Origin: Dryas octopetala
Taxonomy: Eukaryota > Streptophyta > Magnoliopsida > Rosales > Rosaceae
Direction of reading: 5' to 3'
DNA: 64,000 nt
NCBI GenBank assembly: GCA_963921425.1
Contig: OY992839.1
Coordinates: forward strand, 9,031,409-9,095,408
A program made the position numbers and the translations under genes. Positions within the stretch are counted from its first letter, which is position 1. The number at the start of each line of letters is the position of its first letter. Positions 35,591 to 47,631 of the stretch are shown piece by piece. The notes beneath the pieces were generated by a model. That model had not been told where the DNA came from. It searched no databases and was given only the letters and a program-made list of their open reading frames with translations.

Positions 35591-38500
35591 ATGGCGGCGG
35601 AAGGCGATGACTGGCTTGATGTCATCCATTTTGATGGGATCGATGATCTTGATCCGGTTGTTGATGATGCTCCGGTATGTGGTATTTCCTTATGATTTTC
35701 CTTGTGAAATTCTACAATTTGTATTGTTGGATTCACAGATTTGGTACGTTTTTCTTTTCTTTGGGTTTTTTTGTGAATTTTGTTGAAATTTTGTCACTGG
35801 TTTTCAATTGGGATCTGAAAATGAACAGCAATACGTGGTATTTCCTCGTTGCTTCGTTTCTTGCATTTCTTGAGTGTCAGACGACTTTTCTCTTCGATTC
35901 TTGGTATCCAAACACTATTTATTAGGAAAATTCATTCTATCTGTGTGTGGCTGCGTGGTTTTTAGTTTAAGTGATTCTGGCTATATTTGTATCCCAAAAT
36001 GTTGTCCAAGTGTCTGGTGGTGCTATCTTTGACCATATTTTGTTTCAGTTGTGTGTCTATCATGCCTATTACTTAAATGTATTTATCATAAATTATCTCT
36101 TTGTACTTTCTGTAGATCCAACATGTGGATGACGAAGTCAAAGATTTGCTTCTACAGATACAAGATGGGCAGGTGCATAATTTTCAATAATATCACATAG
36201 AATGTCAATGATACGCACACATGCACATGCACTTGTGTTCGGCTCCAAGTTTCATTGATGTGTAGCCATAATGATATTATGGGGGTGTCTGTATTCATAT
36301 TGTGGTGGGGCCTGATCAAAACTTGAGGAGGTGGGGGGTATTTAACATGCTAGAAAAAGGGCATTGTCTTGTAAAGCACTCAAGTGGTGGTGGGGCTTCA
36401 TCGTAATTTAATTGAGCTGGATGCATTGTGTTTATTCTACATAAAATGACATGATAGGGTTTTTAATACACTACTGCACTTCATCATATGTGATGCACAT
36501 TTGTCATCCTTACATTGATTTCCTTTTTTTCTCTCTTGCAATAATTATCAAGCAATTCATTTGGATTTTCTTTTCCTTATTTGTGATTGCAGGTCGTTGA
36601 CCAAGATGCCATTGAGGCTCTCAAAGCAAGAAAGCTTATTATTCCACAGTAAGCATCATTCTGTTTGTGTCCTTTGCTTATTTAGTTCCCTTTTTTTGGT
36701 TGCAGAGTGGGTTTCAATGAAATTTCTTCGACTGTGGGAGTTAATTTTATGTCAGAGAAGTTTGCTTCTGGTTATTGCACCTGCAAAGGTTCTATATGTG
36801 CTACTCATAATATTAATTATTATTATTTTCTGTATTCGTTTGTTATAGAATAAACGAATATTATTTTGAGTATGCTCCAAAAAAAACGAAACCTGCTACA
36901 GATTTGACTCGAGATAATCTGCTGAGGTACTTACAGGCTTATTATTTTGAGTGTAATCATGCCTTTGTAAATGATGATCTTTTGCAAGTCCTATATGAGT
37001 ATATGTTTTGTTAATAGCACTGTTTTTTAGGAGTTATCATATGTTAACCGTTGTACACACTCGATGTTTTCCTGGCTACTATACCGACATGTTTTTCACC
37101 ATTTCAGTCATATTTCTTAAGCAGTTAAGTTAAATGAGCAATGTATTTCATTTCCTACATGAGCTGATGCTTTATTAATAGCCTTGTTATTACGAATTAG
37201 CATATGTTTACTGTTGGACACCTTTTTAGATGTGCATGATGTTGTTCTGGCTATTATACTGACTACACATGGCTTTTTATTGGTGGATTGTGAGTGTGCC
37301 CATTGCTGAATGGTGGAATATGCTTGCTGATAGAATTAAATGATTGTTTCTGTAATCTAGTTGGAAGGAAATAGAGTTCAGAGAGAATAACTTCATGGCT
37401 AAAGGTCTGCCTACTGGAGGTGGTCATCTTCATCCACTGCTCAAGGCAAGGAACTAATTTCCTTTGTTTATTATTTTTTTTATAGACAGGAGCCAATTGA
37501 TGGCTTTGTGGAGAGGCTGTATAAAGCATTGCAGAACCCTGCAAATAGTGCGTCATTGAAATGGAGCACGGATGGTTCACTGTTTGTGATCGTAGATGAA
37601 GAGAAATTTACAGATGGTTTGTTGCAATACATATCCGGTTCAGACTTCATACATATGAACAATTTTAATAACATTTTAACTGGGCTGGTAAGTTGGTAAG
37701 CTTTGTTTAATTATGGCTCTTTTATATTTATATAATTTTTTATTAATAGACGAATTGTTATATTGTTGATAGGGATTTGCCAGGATCAGAGGCAGTGAGC
37801 GGTCTTTGTCTTACCAGAACCTACTCTTCTTCAAAGGGGGAGAACATTTTCTGCACCTTATTAAACCTCCACCGGCGGAAGTTCCTCCTCCACTGCAACG
37901 GCAAGTTCGGGTCCGGCCCCAATCCTCAGCAGCAAAAGTGAGAGCCAACATCGAAGTTACACAAATCCTGATGTACTTGCCAGCTCGATCTCTGCTCCGC
38001 TTCAAATGCGTGTCCAAGCATTGGCACTCCCTTATCTCCAACCCCGAATTCCGCAACCGCCACACCCTCCAAAACCCAAACCCTAACATCTCCGCCGTGT
38101 TCTTCTTAAAGTGGAGCAGTTCTGATTTCTACTCCATACCTCTTCCTAACAATGAAAGCAGCCCATCATCATCATCAGCTGGGTGTCCCTCACAACCTCT
38201 CAATTCCATCAAACACCCTGCAGGCATTGAAATCCTGCAGTCCTGTAATGGCTTGCTCTTATGCGGTTCCTGCCTCAAAATAAACAAACCCTGGATTCCC
38301 TATGTTCTGAGCGTCATTCCCAAGTACTGTGAGGACGACAAGGAGGACATACAGGACATGCAGGACATACGGTGGATACATTATGTTCTGAATCCCACAA
38401 CCAGCCAGTTCTTCACTCTTCCAGCTACTATTACATCCAGACAGGAGGACATTTGGAGTGTTGCATTGGCTTTTGACCCTGCCAAATCGATTCATTACAA

Positions 38501-39155
38501 GGTGGTCTGCGTTTTTTGGGATGTCTCATCTCTTGACATTGAGATATATTCGTCTGAGACTCGAAGCTGGAGCCTGGGAGCATCTACTTTTGATGATGAG
38601 GATGCTATCTCCTACATCACCTATGGGTACCACTACGGGGTATACTGCAATGGTGCAATTCATTGGATGAACTGGCGAGGTACGTTGGTGTACTATGACA
38701 TAAATGAAGAGCGTTTTGGAGTTGTGCATAGTTCCCCGGATTTCAAAGAGGATTGGGAAAACTTTCATTATTTTGGGGAGTCTGGTGGCCATTTGCTTCG
38801 TATTGATGGTTGTAGCACAGATAAGGAACAATTGGGTGTGCTGGAATTGAGGAGGGACTACTCTGGTTGGTCTGTAAAGTACCGTATTGATCTCCGGCTG
38901 ATGATGGCTGCATTTCCTGAGATGGTTCATTCATCTCTGCTGCTGGATTTTCTCTTTTTTGCTCGAGCAGAAAATGAAAATGAAGAGGACAAGGATTCAT
39001 CTCTGGTGCTGCATATTCCTCGTAAGCTCATCTCTTATAATCTTAGGGATAACACCTGGAAAATACTTTGTGACTTAACTCCCAAAGGCTCTGTGACTTT
39101 ACAAGTTAGAGGATGGGTTGCTTATTGTTATAAGGAGACTTTGGCTTGTGTCTGA
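35591..39155 (+). CDS. Chimeric gene: PheRS-alpha fragment + HSF-like domain + F-box/FBA
   Basis: Exons 35591-35674, 36116-36172, 36593-36648, 36849-36926, 37486-37687, 37773-39155 join in one frame (1860 nt, 619 aa) with GT-AG introns throughout. Residues 1-28 (MAAEGDDWLDVIHFDGIDDL..) are unrecognised and acidic. Residues 29-91 match the N-terminal linker of plant cytosolic phenylalanyl-tRNA synthetase alpha (HVDDEVKDLLLQIQDGQVVD, ALKARKLIIPQ, ATDLTRDNLL); no catalytic core is present. Residues 98-190 resemble a heat-shock-factor DNA-binding fold (FVERLYKAL; LKWSTDGSLFVI; MNNFN..GF.RI), though the usual VRQLN recognition-helix core is absent. Residues about 214-256 are an F-box (LPARSLLRFKCVSKHWHSLI), followed by an F-box-associated region. 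The HSF/F-box join lies within one uninterrupted exon. Alternatives: two or three adjacent genes or pseudogene pieces, with the F-box starting inside the last exon. The F-box part is certain; the full fusion needs RNA support. Confidence 0.65.
37361..37445 (+). pseudogene. Unused PheRS-alpha exon inside intron 4 of the chimeric gene
   Basis: After a TCTAG acceptor the sequence reads WKEIEFRENNFMAKGLPTGG then GHLHPLLK, the PheRS-alpha block that directly follows LTRDNLL in the intact enzyme, in the matching phase. Downstream the frame reads ARN and then stops, and the next bases (AAG|GCAAGG) offer only a GC donor with a 44-nt space to the next acceptor, too short for a plant intron. Including this exon would end the protein early, so it would act as a poison exon or is simply a relic. 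Confidence 0.75.
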
Positions 39156-39618
39156 ATCTGATTGTATTTTTATACCGTTCTGTTGTTAATTGTTTCTGAT
39201 TCATGAACACTATGTGACAAGTAATGTGTCAATTATCAACTAGTCTGAAGAAGAATTGATGTTACAAATGGACCCTACCTTATTCTACTAATAGAAATTA
39301 GTCTCCCACTTCAACCTTATTCTACCGTTTGATTAGTACTTAATTAGACAGTTATCTTTAATGCTCTTCACTGCATGCTTATTGAGAAGCTTCTTGTTAT
39401 TAACTTCCAAAGAAATTTGTTTAGCTTTAGAATTTACATGATGATGATCTGCTGCTTCACCACTAAAGCAAGGAAACACATTGCTAACAAAAGCATGATT
39501 ATAGTCCTTTTCCCCATCTTCTCTCTGTCTCACTGATTGGGCTCTTACTCACAGAGAGATACAATCAACTTTTGATTGAGAAACCAGTGACAATGTGTAG
39601 TTGTCTTGCATTAAATTA
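39156..39618. other. Spacer between convergent genes
   Basis: 463 bp between the stop codon of the chimeric F-box gene (plus) and the stop of the BURP gene (minus); it must hold both 3' UTRs. No coding seen. Confidence 0.6.
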
Positions 39619-40805
39619 TTACATTAATTTGGATGTTGGAACCCATACAAGATTATCTGCAGGAAAGAAATGGCACACAGGGGAAGTCCCTGGCTTAATC
39701 CTAAGAACACTAAATGATGCATGATTAGGGCTCCATTGAGAGGTATCCAAGTGGCAAACAGCAACAGCTTCTACTCTATCTCCATTCTCACCACTTAATG
39801 AAATCTTAAACACCTTGTTCTGACTTTCTTGGCTGTGGCAATAGAAAACTGCATAAGGGTAAGGCATGGTGTGACATGCTACCATCTTGGGAGCTAAGAT
39901 CTCTTTAGGCACTTCCAAAATAGTATAGTTCTGGAAGAGGGTAGTTGAACTTGTGAGATGGGATGTGGCTACAACACTAAAAGGGTAATCAGATCCAAAG
40001 ACACCTTTTGTGAAGTCAAGCATGGATTCTAAGGAAGTAGCACAGAACTTGGTCTCTCCTTTGATGGGTTTAATCTCACACTGTCTTAGAGTATCTTCCA
40101 TGGCTTTGGCTTGGGGTGAGTCTTGAGAGAATGAGAACATTTGAAGAAGGTGCAGTAGTTGTTTTGGTGAGAAAGGAATTGAATCAGCTTCATGCCTCGG
40201 CAAAAAGTGGGGAGAAGTTGAAGGGTCTCTCTTGGGAAAATAGATGGCCATTGTTTTCCCCACTTTTAGGTCTTTTAAGGTGAAGAAAATCATGAGTGAA
40301 GGGTCCATGTGATCCATGTGGGATGATGGATGAGCATGAGCATGCTCTGTATGTTTTGGTTCATGGGCATCATCACTATCTTGCTTAGCATGAATTCCTT
40401 GATCCACAGGGTACATCAAGTTGTGTGTTGTTCCCCACTCTTTTTCACTCATCTGCCTGCCTCCAATTCCTTGAGCACACTGCATAATATTACCAATTAA
40501 ATGTTTAAAAATAAAAAGAGAAAAAGACATGAAAAATTGAAATTTCATCTAAATCGCTGATCATTCTTTTCTTGTATGTTTAATCAAGCCTAAATTTTAA
40601 AGGAAAGCTAATAGTTGGAACTAGAAATTCACATGCTGCAATATCATCAGATTTTATCAATTAAAGGACATAAATATGAAGAGTGAACAAAGTCAAATTC
40701 TTGGTTTACCATAACAAGCAGCAGTAGATGAAGCAAGGGGCTCCAGAAACCAAGTCCTGAACACATGTTTCTTCCCTTACTACAACTCTTTTCCATTCTG
40801 TTCAT
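39619..40805 (-). CDS. BURP-domain protein (RD22/BNM2/USP-like), secreted
   Basis: Two exons: 40805-40710 (MNRMEKSCSKGRNMCSGLGF.. with a hydrophobic SPLLHLLLLVM core, a signal peptide) and 40479-39619, joined at ATG|TGT in phase 0 by a GT-AG intron; 318 aa. The C-terminal BURP domain shows CH-X10-CH-X26-CH-X25-CH (CHTMPYPYAVFYCH, VCHLDTSQW, VCHFFPADN), exactly the family spacing. Between signal and BURP is a short histidine-rich stretch (EPKHTEHAHAHPSSHMDHMD), with no long repeats as in RD22 or PG1-beta, which places it nearer the BNM2/USP-like group. BURP proteins are cell-wall or vacuole proteins tied to development and stress. The ATG at 40796 is a second possible start. The His-rich segment might bind metal (inference). 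Confidence 0.9.
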
Positions 40806-41324
40806 CTGCTAATTTTGAAAGAGCACAAAGATATGAAGTCCTAAACTTTGACCAACAAAATATATATGGGAAAGCTGTTTCTCAAGTAAGTGATTTCCCC
40901 AGGCACAACTCAGCTTAAAAACAATAGGCTAAACTCATTTACTGACTAAAAATGGGCAGCTATAGTTTGACATTTTTTTTTTGTTACAACTATAGTTTGA
41001 TATTTTACTGTTGCTATGCATCTTAATTTGACTTGTAAGGGATGGGCCTACTGGCCATCCACTTGTTATTGTCTCTTTAATTTGTCTTCTCATAATTATT
41101 ATTGCTGTCAGCCTGTAATCTAGTCATATAGACTAATAGACACATACCTTTTTGTTTTTTTATATTCTTCCATATCGTGTAGAATATTTTTTATTAAAAT
41201 TTTTATTAAAAACAATTATTTATAGGGAATGCCCATACACGTGACCCTATGGTATAGTTGTATTTTTTTGGACTTTATTGGAGGAGATTTCAAGTAAAAA
41301 CATAAATATGGATTATGAGACCAT
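40806..41324. other. Upstream region of the BURP gene
   Basis: Holds the promoter of the minus-strand BURP gene. No motif beyond general AT-richness can be claimed; a CTATAGTTTGACAT/CTATAGTTTGATAT pair occurs at about 40,961-41,002. Confidence 0.4.
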
Positions 41325-41712
41325 CTTCGTTGAAATATACTTTATCTTAAACATAATAAGGCATGATTTGTGGGACCTAGTCTATATTGTAATTCGATGA
41401 TCGAAGCCATCTATATTCTAAGCCTCTATACAAGAATCATTCTTGCAAAAAATTAGGTCAATCGAAAACCATTAAGACATCTAATTGTGATTGAATGAAT
41501 AGACAAATATAATGATTCCATAAACGTACACTTGAAATGATGGCCCTTTGATTAAATAGTTAAACAATTTTCGATTTATGTAATTTTTTACAAAAATGAT
41601 CCTTGTATAGAGGTTTAGAAAATAAATGACTTCGATCATCGAATTATAATGTGGAGTGAATTCCACAAAGCATACCTCATTATGTTTAAAATAAAATATA
41701 TCTCAAAAAATA
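41325..41712. mobile_element. Long-TIR foldback/MITE-like element
   Basis: The left arm (about 41,331-41,452: ATATACTTTATCTTAAACAT, TCGATGATCGAAGCCAT, CCTCTATACAAGAATCAT) is mirrored by the right arm (about 41,585-41,705: ATGATCCTTGTATAGAGG, GACTTCGATCATCGAAT, ATGTTTAAAATAAAATATAT). The arms are about 120 bp and somewhat diverged; the space between is about 130 bp. Exact ends and the target duplication were not resolved. Confidence 0.7.
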
Positions 41713-43623
41713 GACATCTATGTATTCTATTTGACTATTGTTTTTAGGGATTATATTTGAATCAGAGCTTAAAAGATGAATTATTTGAATCATAACAGTA
41801 TAACACATTGTGACAACATCTACTTAATTTAGAGAACAGTACAATTTCTTTATATGTCAAGAGAATGTTATTTGCACTACAAAATAAGCTTTTGATAATC
41901 GAAAATTTTTATTATTTAATGAGAAATCATTCAGTCATGACTTTCTTTCTACTTTCGTTCTAGTTTTATCCAAATAAGAAAAAGCAACCTGACAAATGTG
42001 TAGACCGAATTAGCTAGTTTGGAACTAAACATAATATTAACACAAAACCCACAATAAGAAAATAATCCAAACTCAGCTCATTGGTTTCTGATGGAATATC
42101 CAATTATAAAAGTTGATTCTCAAGATCCAACTGCACGTGCACAAAGATTTATTTTGCATTAAGATTTGAAAGTGAAAAAGTGACAAACAAGGGTCGGCAT
42201 CATTGAGTCACATCTCTATGGTAATTACTTGCAAACAAACAAAGTGTCACCAACCTTGAAGATTCGATTATATATCCTCAACTGTAGACGATAAGACATA
42301 TGACAACCCACGTGAAAATGCATCCTAGAGCAATAATGTGGGAGAACTCTCTTCATCCAAGAACTCAATTACAAGGATTTTAGGCACCAATAGGCAAGAC
42401 CATAAACTTGTTACAAACAATTGGATAAAGTACTAGGCTTTGATGCTTTATACGAATAGACAAAATAAAGAAAAAATTAATCCCAATATTTTTCATCTAA
42501 TTGAAAAATCCAAATTTAATTAAGCATGCAAAATGTCGATGATTAATTCCATTGATTTCAAATGTATGAACCAATAGATTACAAAGAAATTGTGAAAAAT
42601 GTGCTATAAGATGCGACTACATGATTAACAAATTGTAGATCATCAGTAGTTGTTCACTAGACAAGACAAAGTTAGGAGAAAGGCTAAGAACACGTTTTTT
42701 TTAAGATACTCTAGACCAACCCTATTTTCTTTTGATTTAGTTCTAATCTTTCTTTTTGTTTTATCCTCCTTGGTGAGGAAATATTTGTATATTATTGGCC
42801 ATAAATGATGAAAGACAAATGTAATTATATATACAATGTTTCTTTTTCGTTGCTTTGATTGATTATTAATATAGGACCAAATCTTTGACCAAGAATGACC
42901 AAAAGATTTATTTTCATTATAATACGGGGGTTTTAATTAATTTAAGATATCTACCCTCACCTCATTCAACTCATGTCACTTGAATTAAGGTTCATGGTCG
43001 ACTGGCAAAGGGATTTGGGCCGATAGTAGTCGTGCATTATGTCATGCATGACTCTTAAGACTTGAAGTGTGACATTATAATAAATATTTTAAATTTGTTA
43101 CCATAAAGAAGGAATTAAGAATTCTTAGGTAATTGTCACTTAGAATGAATATAACATTTAATTGCATAAAAGTCTAAATGTAATTTTAAACATAAGTACA
43201 AGATTATCATCAATAACATTAGTAGAGCATTCAAAAAATAAGTGCGAGAGACAAGAGTGTGACTAGTTGTTAATAGAAAAGCATATCTATGTTGGAAGCC
43301 TTCCAAAATTTTAGGGTCCACAATTAGATCAGCCCCTGATGTCTTCCAGCTAGGTATGATAATCAAGACAACTAGACAAGTGCCATTAATGGGACTACCA
43401 TAATATTTTATTCATCATCATTGTAGTACCATACATATTATATATATATGTGTATAATTCATCATCAAACCCGACATGTTTCTCGTGCCCTCGTGTCTTC
43501 ATGCTTCCTAGACAATTATTCTGCTCCAAAATAATTATCTATAAGTAGCCTCATCACTCATGAGGTTACGTATCCTTCCAGTCCAACTACAAGGATTAAG
43601 TTTTTTTTTTGCATACTGTAGAC
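41713..43623. other. Intergenic, upstream of organ-specific protein gene
   Basis: AT-rich. No gene-like frame was found on either strand. The last few hundred bases hold the promoter and leader of the gene starting at 43624. Confidence 0.5.
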
Positions 43624-44530
43624 ATGAAATCTCTTTGTTCCATTTTAGCTCTCTTCTCACTTCTTTTGGTAAGAATTTGGTCATTCTGTTCTTGCTTAGT
43701 TGCTTAACATATGTCATCAATTGTTCAAGCCAATGGTTATAATTGAGAGTTGAGAGGTGGGAAAAGCAAACTCAACTCAAAATTTTATCTTTCGTTCACA
43801 TGAAAACGTCATATTATTAGATAATTTGAGATGCTACGCTACCAAATTGTCAATTTAATTAAATTAAGTAGGTCCTTATTTGCATATCTAGTCTAAATAT
43901 TGACAGTTTGACAACACATTAATAATATCAGTGTTACGATTTAAAGATTTAGCATGTTATATTATTATTAATTGCAGGATAATGTTTTTTTATGACATGT
44001 TATATTGTTCAATTGTGAATTTAAATTGAATGAAAACTTGCTTGAATTAACAGTTTGATAATATAATTTATGAATGAAAAGCAATATGATCTTTAAAATG
44101 CCTTGGAAATTTTTCATAACATTTTCTGTGGTGTTTCTCTTTTGTGGAGCAGTTTGCTAAGACTGCAGAATCAAGAAGAGGTGCAGGAGACTACTGGAAA
44201 AGTGTCATGAAAGAGCAGCCCATGCCAGAAGCAATTGGAGGCCTCATTGGTGATCATTCTGATTCAGCATCAGAAAAAGAGAAAGCCAACTGCCATGAGA
44301 CTGTGAAACCTTTTGTTGAGGTTAAGGTTGAGATTGATGAGGAGTTTGAACCAAGACCCAACATCTCATCTTACCATGATGATGACAGTAAAGCAAAAGA
44401 GTCCTCTTTGAAAGACTCTGAGCCACAAACTAAGTCCATGGCTTACCCTGACAATAGTAATAGTGGTGCTGAAGAGAAGAGTGAGGAAGATTTTGAGCCA
44501 AGGCCAAACATTTCTTTTTACAATGACTGA
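43624..44530 (+). CDS. Organ-specific protein (S2/P4 family), secreted
   Basis: Two exons, 43624-43668 and 44153-44530, joined in phase 0 by a GT-AG intron; 140 aa. Exon 1 encodes MKSLCSILALFSLLL, which with FAKTAESR forms a signal peptide. The mature part starts with the family hallmark GDYWKSVMKEQPMPEAIGGL and carries two copies of the DFEPRPN(I/V)S-Y repeat (EEFEPRPNISSYHDD, EDFEPRPNISFYND) at the end of each acidic repeat. Family members such as pea S2/P4 run 110-190 residues. The molecular function of this family is unknown; expression is usually organ-restricted. The second repeat ends at the stop codon, a short but complete-looking form. Confidence 0.88.
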
Positions 44531-46917
44531 AGGAACAGAGATATTGAATTGGTGCAATTCTGGAGCTATTTTAAAAGTAGCTAGTAATTAGCTGTTGTGT
44601 TATGTACCCCCCAAAAGAAAGCCACTGGCTATGTGAGAATTAGTCTATGTATTATTATGACTGTAAGATATATGTGGTCTGGGATTTGATGTTTCCAGTT
44701 GTGTAATCTTAAAACGAATAAACAAATAGCTTCAGCCATGAATGTAATATTTTTGTCAATAGTCTGTGCCTTATTGTCATGTACTATGTGGCTAGCTAAA
44801 TAATATATTTTTTATAATAAATAAATTGGAAGCTCCAAAGAAAATTAATGTACTTAATACTAAACTCATAATACTAAAGATACATTTAATGATTGCCACT
44901 TAATCTGACATAGAGTTAGAGAAATTGGTGGCTGAGATTCACATAGTCAAATAGTGTTGTTCATCAACAAAAAATGATTTTATTTGGATGCACCATCTGT
45001 TTTTTTTTTTTTTTTTTGGGCGAAGGATGCACCATCTGTTATAATTACCATTAGCTTTGCAGCCTTATGCGGGTGCCGAGTTTGCACGTCCCGCTTAGGA
45101 CTGCCTAATAGTTCAACTACAATAATAGAGAATGTTAGTCATTTCGGATTCATGTCAAGTTATGTTGGTTTAAATTGAAAAACTATTTGGCTCTTTATTT
45201 GTAAAATAAAATTATTTTTCTTTACAAATCAATTACAATTTGATACCTAATAAATTAGCCCACCGGCTAGTTCAGTTTTCTTTTATCAATTGCTGATGAC
45301 TTTGTTTGGGTGGAAGATGCGCCACCTTGGTTGTATCCTACCCTTCATTGGCCAATAGCCTTAATATGAGTTCTCTCATTTCCGATGAAAAAAAGATAAT
45401 TTTGATCCATGTGTTTTACCTCATAAACATACTTGGTTGGTCTCCGTGGTTTCAAAACTCTGGCAAAAAAATCATGTATGTTACCTTCAATTTAGTTTTC
45501 AAACAAAATTTAAAAATTTGAGTTTATTAAAATTGTACTCATATTGCAAATAACATTAAACACAGAGATTAAATGTAAAGTTTTGAAACCGGCCACATGG
45601 ACAAAATCTGTTTTTAAAATAAAACACAGGGACTAAAAACAATTTATTCCCAAAAAAAAAAAAAAGCTGCTATTTGCACACCTCTTTCAAGAAAAAAAGA
45701 AAAACCTCAAGAGAAAAGACCTTATATCCCATCTTTTATCTTTTTGCACACCTCTCTTAAAAAAAAATAAACACACACACACAACACTTACACACCCCTC
45801 CCTCACCCCGACCACCTCCCTAGCCACCTCTCCTCTCTCTGGCACACATCCCCATCCCCGACCATGCCGCCGAGCAGCTCACCACCTCTGGCGACCACCC
45901 CACCCCTTCTTGTTATTTTTCCAGAAAGCACCTCAGCAATGCACTCACAGACCTCATCCCAAACATCTAAGGATGAGCCGTGCTTGACAAGTGTGTAACT
46001 TTTTATCCCTTTACTTTGTTTTTCAATGACCAATTCCTTATTGTAAGTCATTATGTATAGAATTGTGATTGACTTGAGAAGGAATGATTCCTTACAAGTA
46101 AGCTGCCAAATATTATTCTTTCAAATTTGTATCCAATAGTAGTCAATCTTAACATTACTTGTTTAATTAATTGTAATAAATGACTTGAAATTAAACAATC
46201 TATTTATTAATCATGTTGTGCTTGTGTGAACTCATATTTCTCTTGAACTAAAAACTTGAAATTATCACTCGGTCTAGAGGTCAAAAGGGTAATCAGCCAC
46301 CATGGCGGTTTGGTGTAGAATGGAAGAAGAGAGGGAAGGAAGGAAACTGAGGTGATGGTGTTGTTCATGATAGTCTTTAAAAATGAGGGTATAAATTAAC
46401 TGAAATTTTCAAAATGAGGGAGTATATATAAAGAGCAATTCGAGTGGGTGTAAATATAATTTCTTTAAACTTTTTTTGACACCTAGCTGTAATTACACAC
46501 AAATCAGCACAGTGCGGGCAAAAAGGAAAAAAAAAAAAAAAAGGTTTTCAACTTAAAAGCCCCTAATCTATATTCTACTCACTTAAAAACCACCGTACCT
46601 AGGATTTTCACACTTAAGAACAAAAAAATGTGCCGGATTTTCACAATTTACCATCTTTCTGACTTTCGGAATCATTTATTTCTTAGATCAATCTTGAAAG
46701 ATATCTCTGCAAAAAATCAACCAAATTAAAAATCGTTTAATCATATAAAGTAATTGTTATATAAATAAAAGACTTCCAATTTAGTTGATTTTTTATAGAA
46801 TTGCTCTTTAAAAATGATCTAAAAAAATAAACATCAAACTGATAATAATAAAAAAGAAAATCGGATGTGAAAGTAAATTGGGAAAAATGGTCGCAGGGTC
46901 AACTCAAAGATTTTGGT
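44531..46917. other. Intergenic DNA with transposon-like pieces
   Basis: No gene supported. A 17-T run occurs at 45,001-45,017. Between about 45,665 and 46,475 there is an island that starts GCTATTTGCACACCTCT and ends with a rough inverse (GGGTGTAAATATAATT). Inside it a GC-rich stretch (45,800-45,980) reads on the minus strand as GSSLDVWDEVCECIAEVL, which looks like a captured gene fragment. Ends and target duplication could not be fixed. Confidence 0.4.
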
Positions 46918-47497
46918 TAGGGGTGTGTAAAAATACTAAAAAATCGAGTTTCGAACCAAACCAAACCAATCCAAACTTTGTGGTTTGGTTTTGGTTTTCA
47001 ATATGAAAATTTTTGATTTTAACCGAACCAAACCACCACTGATAATATGTATTAATTTTTATATCTTAATTGTTTTATATATAATTTTAATACCTATTAA
47101 TTATAGAGTAAATCAAATTCCCTATTATAGTTTATATATGTTTTTAAACTATAGAAATGTAAGTACTTGTCACTTGTTCATTATGATAGCTGTTCATTCT
47201 GTTTTTGTCAAAATGAGCCTTTATATAGCTATATTAAGTATGCAAAATGAGTCTTTAGCTAGCCAAATTAGGCTTTAAAAAAGGTCATTATCCATAAAAC
47301 TCACAAAGTTGGGCTTAATATTTTAGCCCAATTGTTATTTAGTTTTTGAATAACTAAACCATCTGAACCAATATTCACGATTAAAAACCAAGATAGGGCT
47401 AAAGCTTGTTTGATTTTGATTCTTAGACTGACCATTTTGGAAATGTTGGTTTGATTAAAGTTATCTGGTTTGGTTTTTCTAACCACGCTCACCCCTA
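46918..47497. mobile_element. 580-bp hAT MITE upstream of SWI3D
   Basis: Termini TAGGGGTGTGTAAAAATA and (reverse complement) TAGGGGTGAGCGTGGTTAG, with a perfect 8-bp target duplication ATTTTGGT at 46,910-46,917 and 47,498-47,505. Both the ends and the 8-bp duplication are typical of hAT. The interior is AT-rich, rich in GGTTTGGTTT / AAACCAAACC, and has no transposase. It ends 134 bp before the SWI3D start codon, so it may supply promoter or leader sequence. Confidence 0.9.
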
Positions 47498-47631
47498 ATT
47501 TTGGTAAGTCCATATAGAATTCCTCCGAATTGTGGCCGTAACAATCTACAGCAATAGTGAACCAACTGTGTATATCCAGGAGCCAAACCTTGATTCACAA
47601 CCAAACCCTCCAAACAAACAAACATTCCCCG

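Noticed and set aside
37446-37489. A 44-nt GC-AG intron joining the relic PheRS exon to the HSF-like exon
   Set aside because: The phase would fit, but 44 nt is too short for a plant intron; skipping the relic exon gives a normal GT-AG join.
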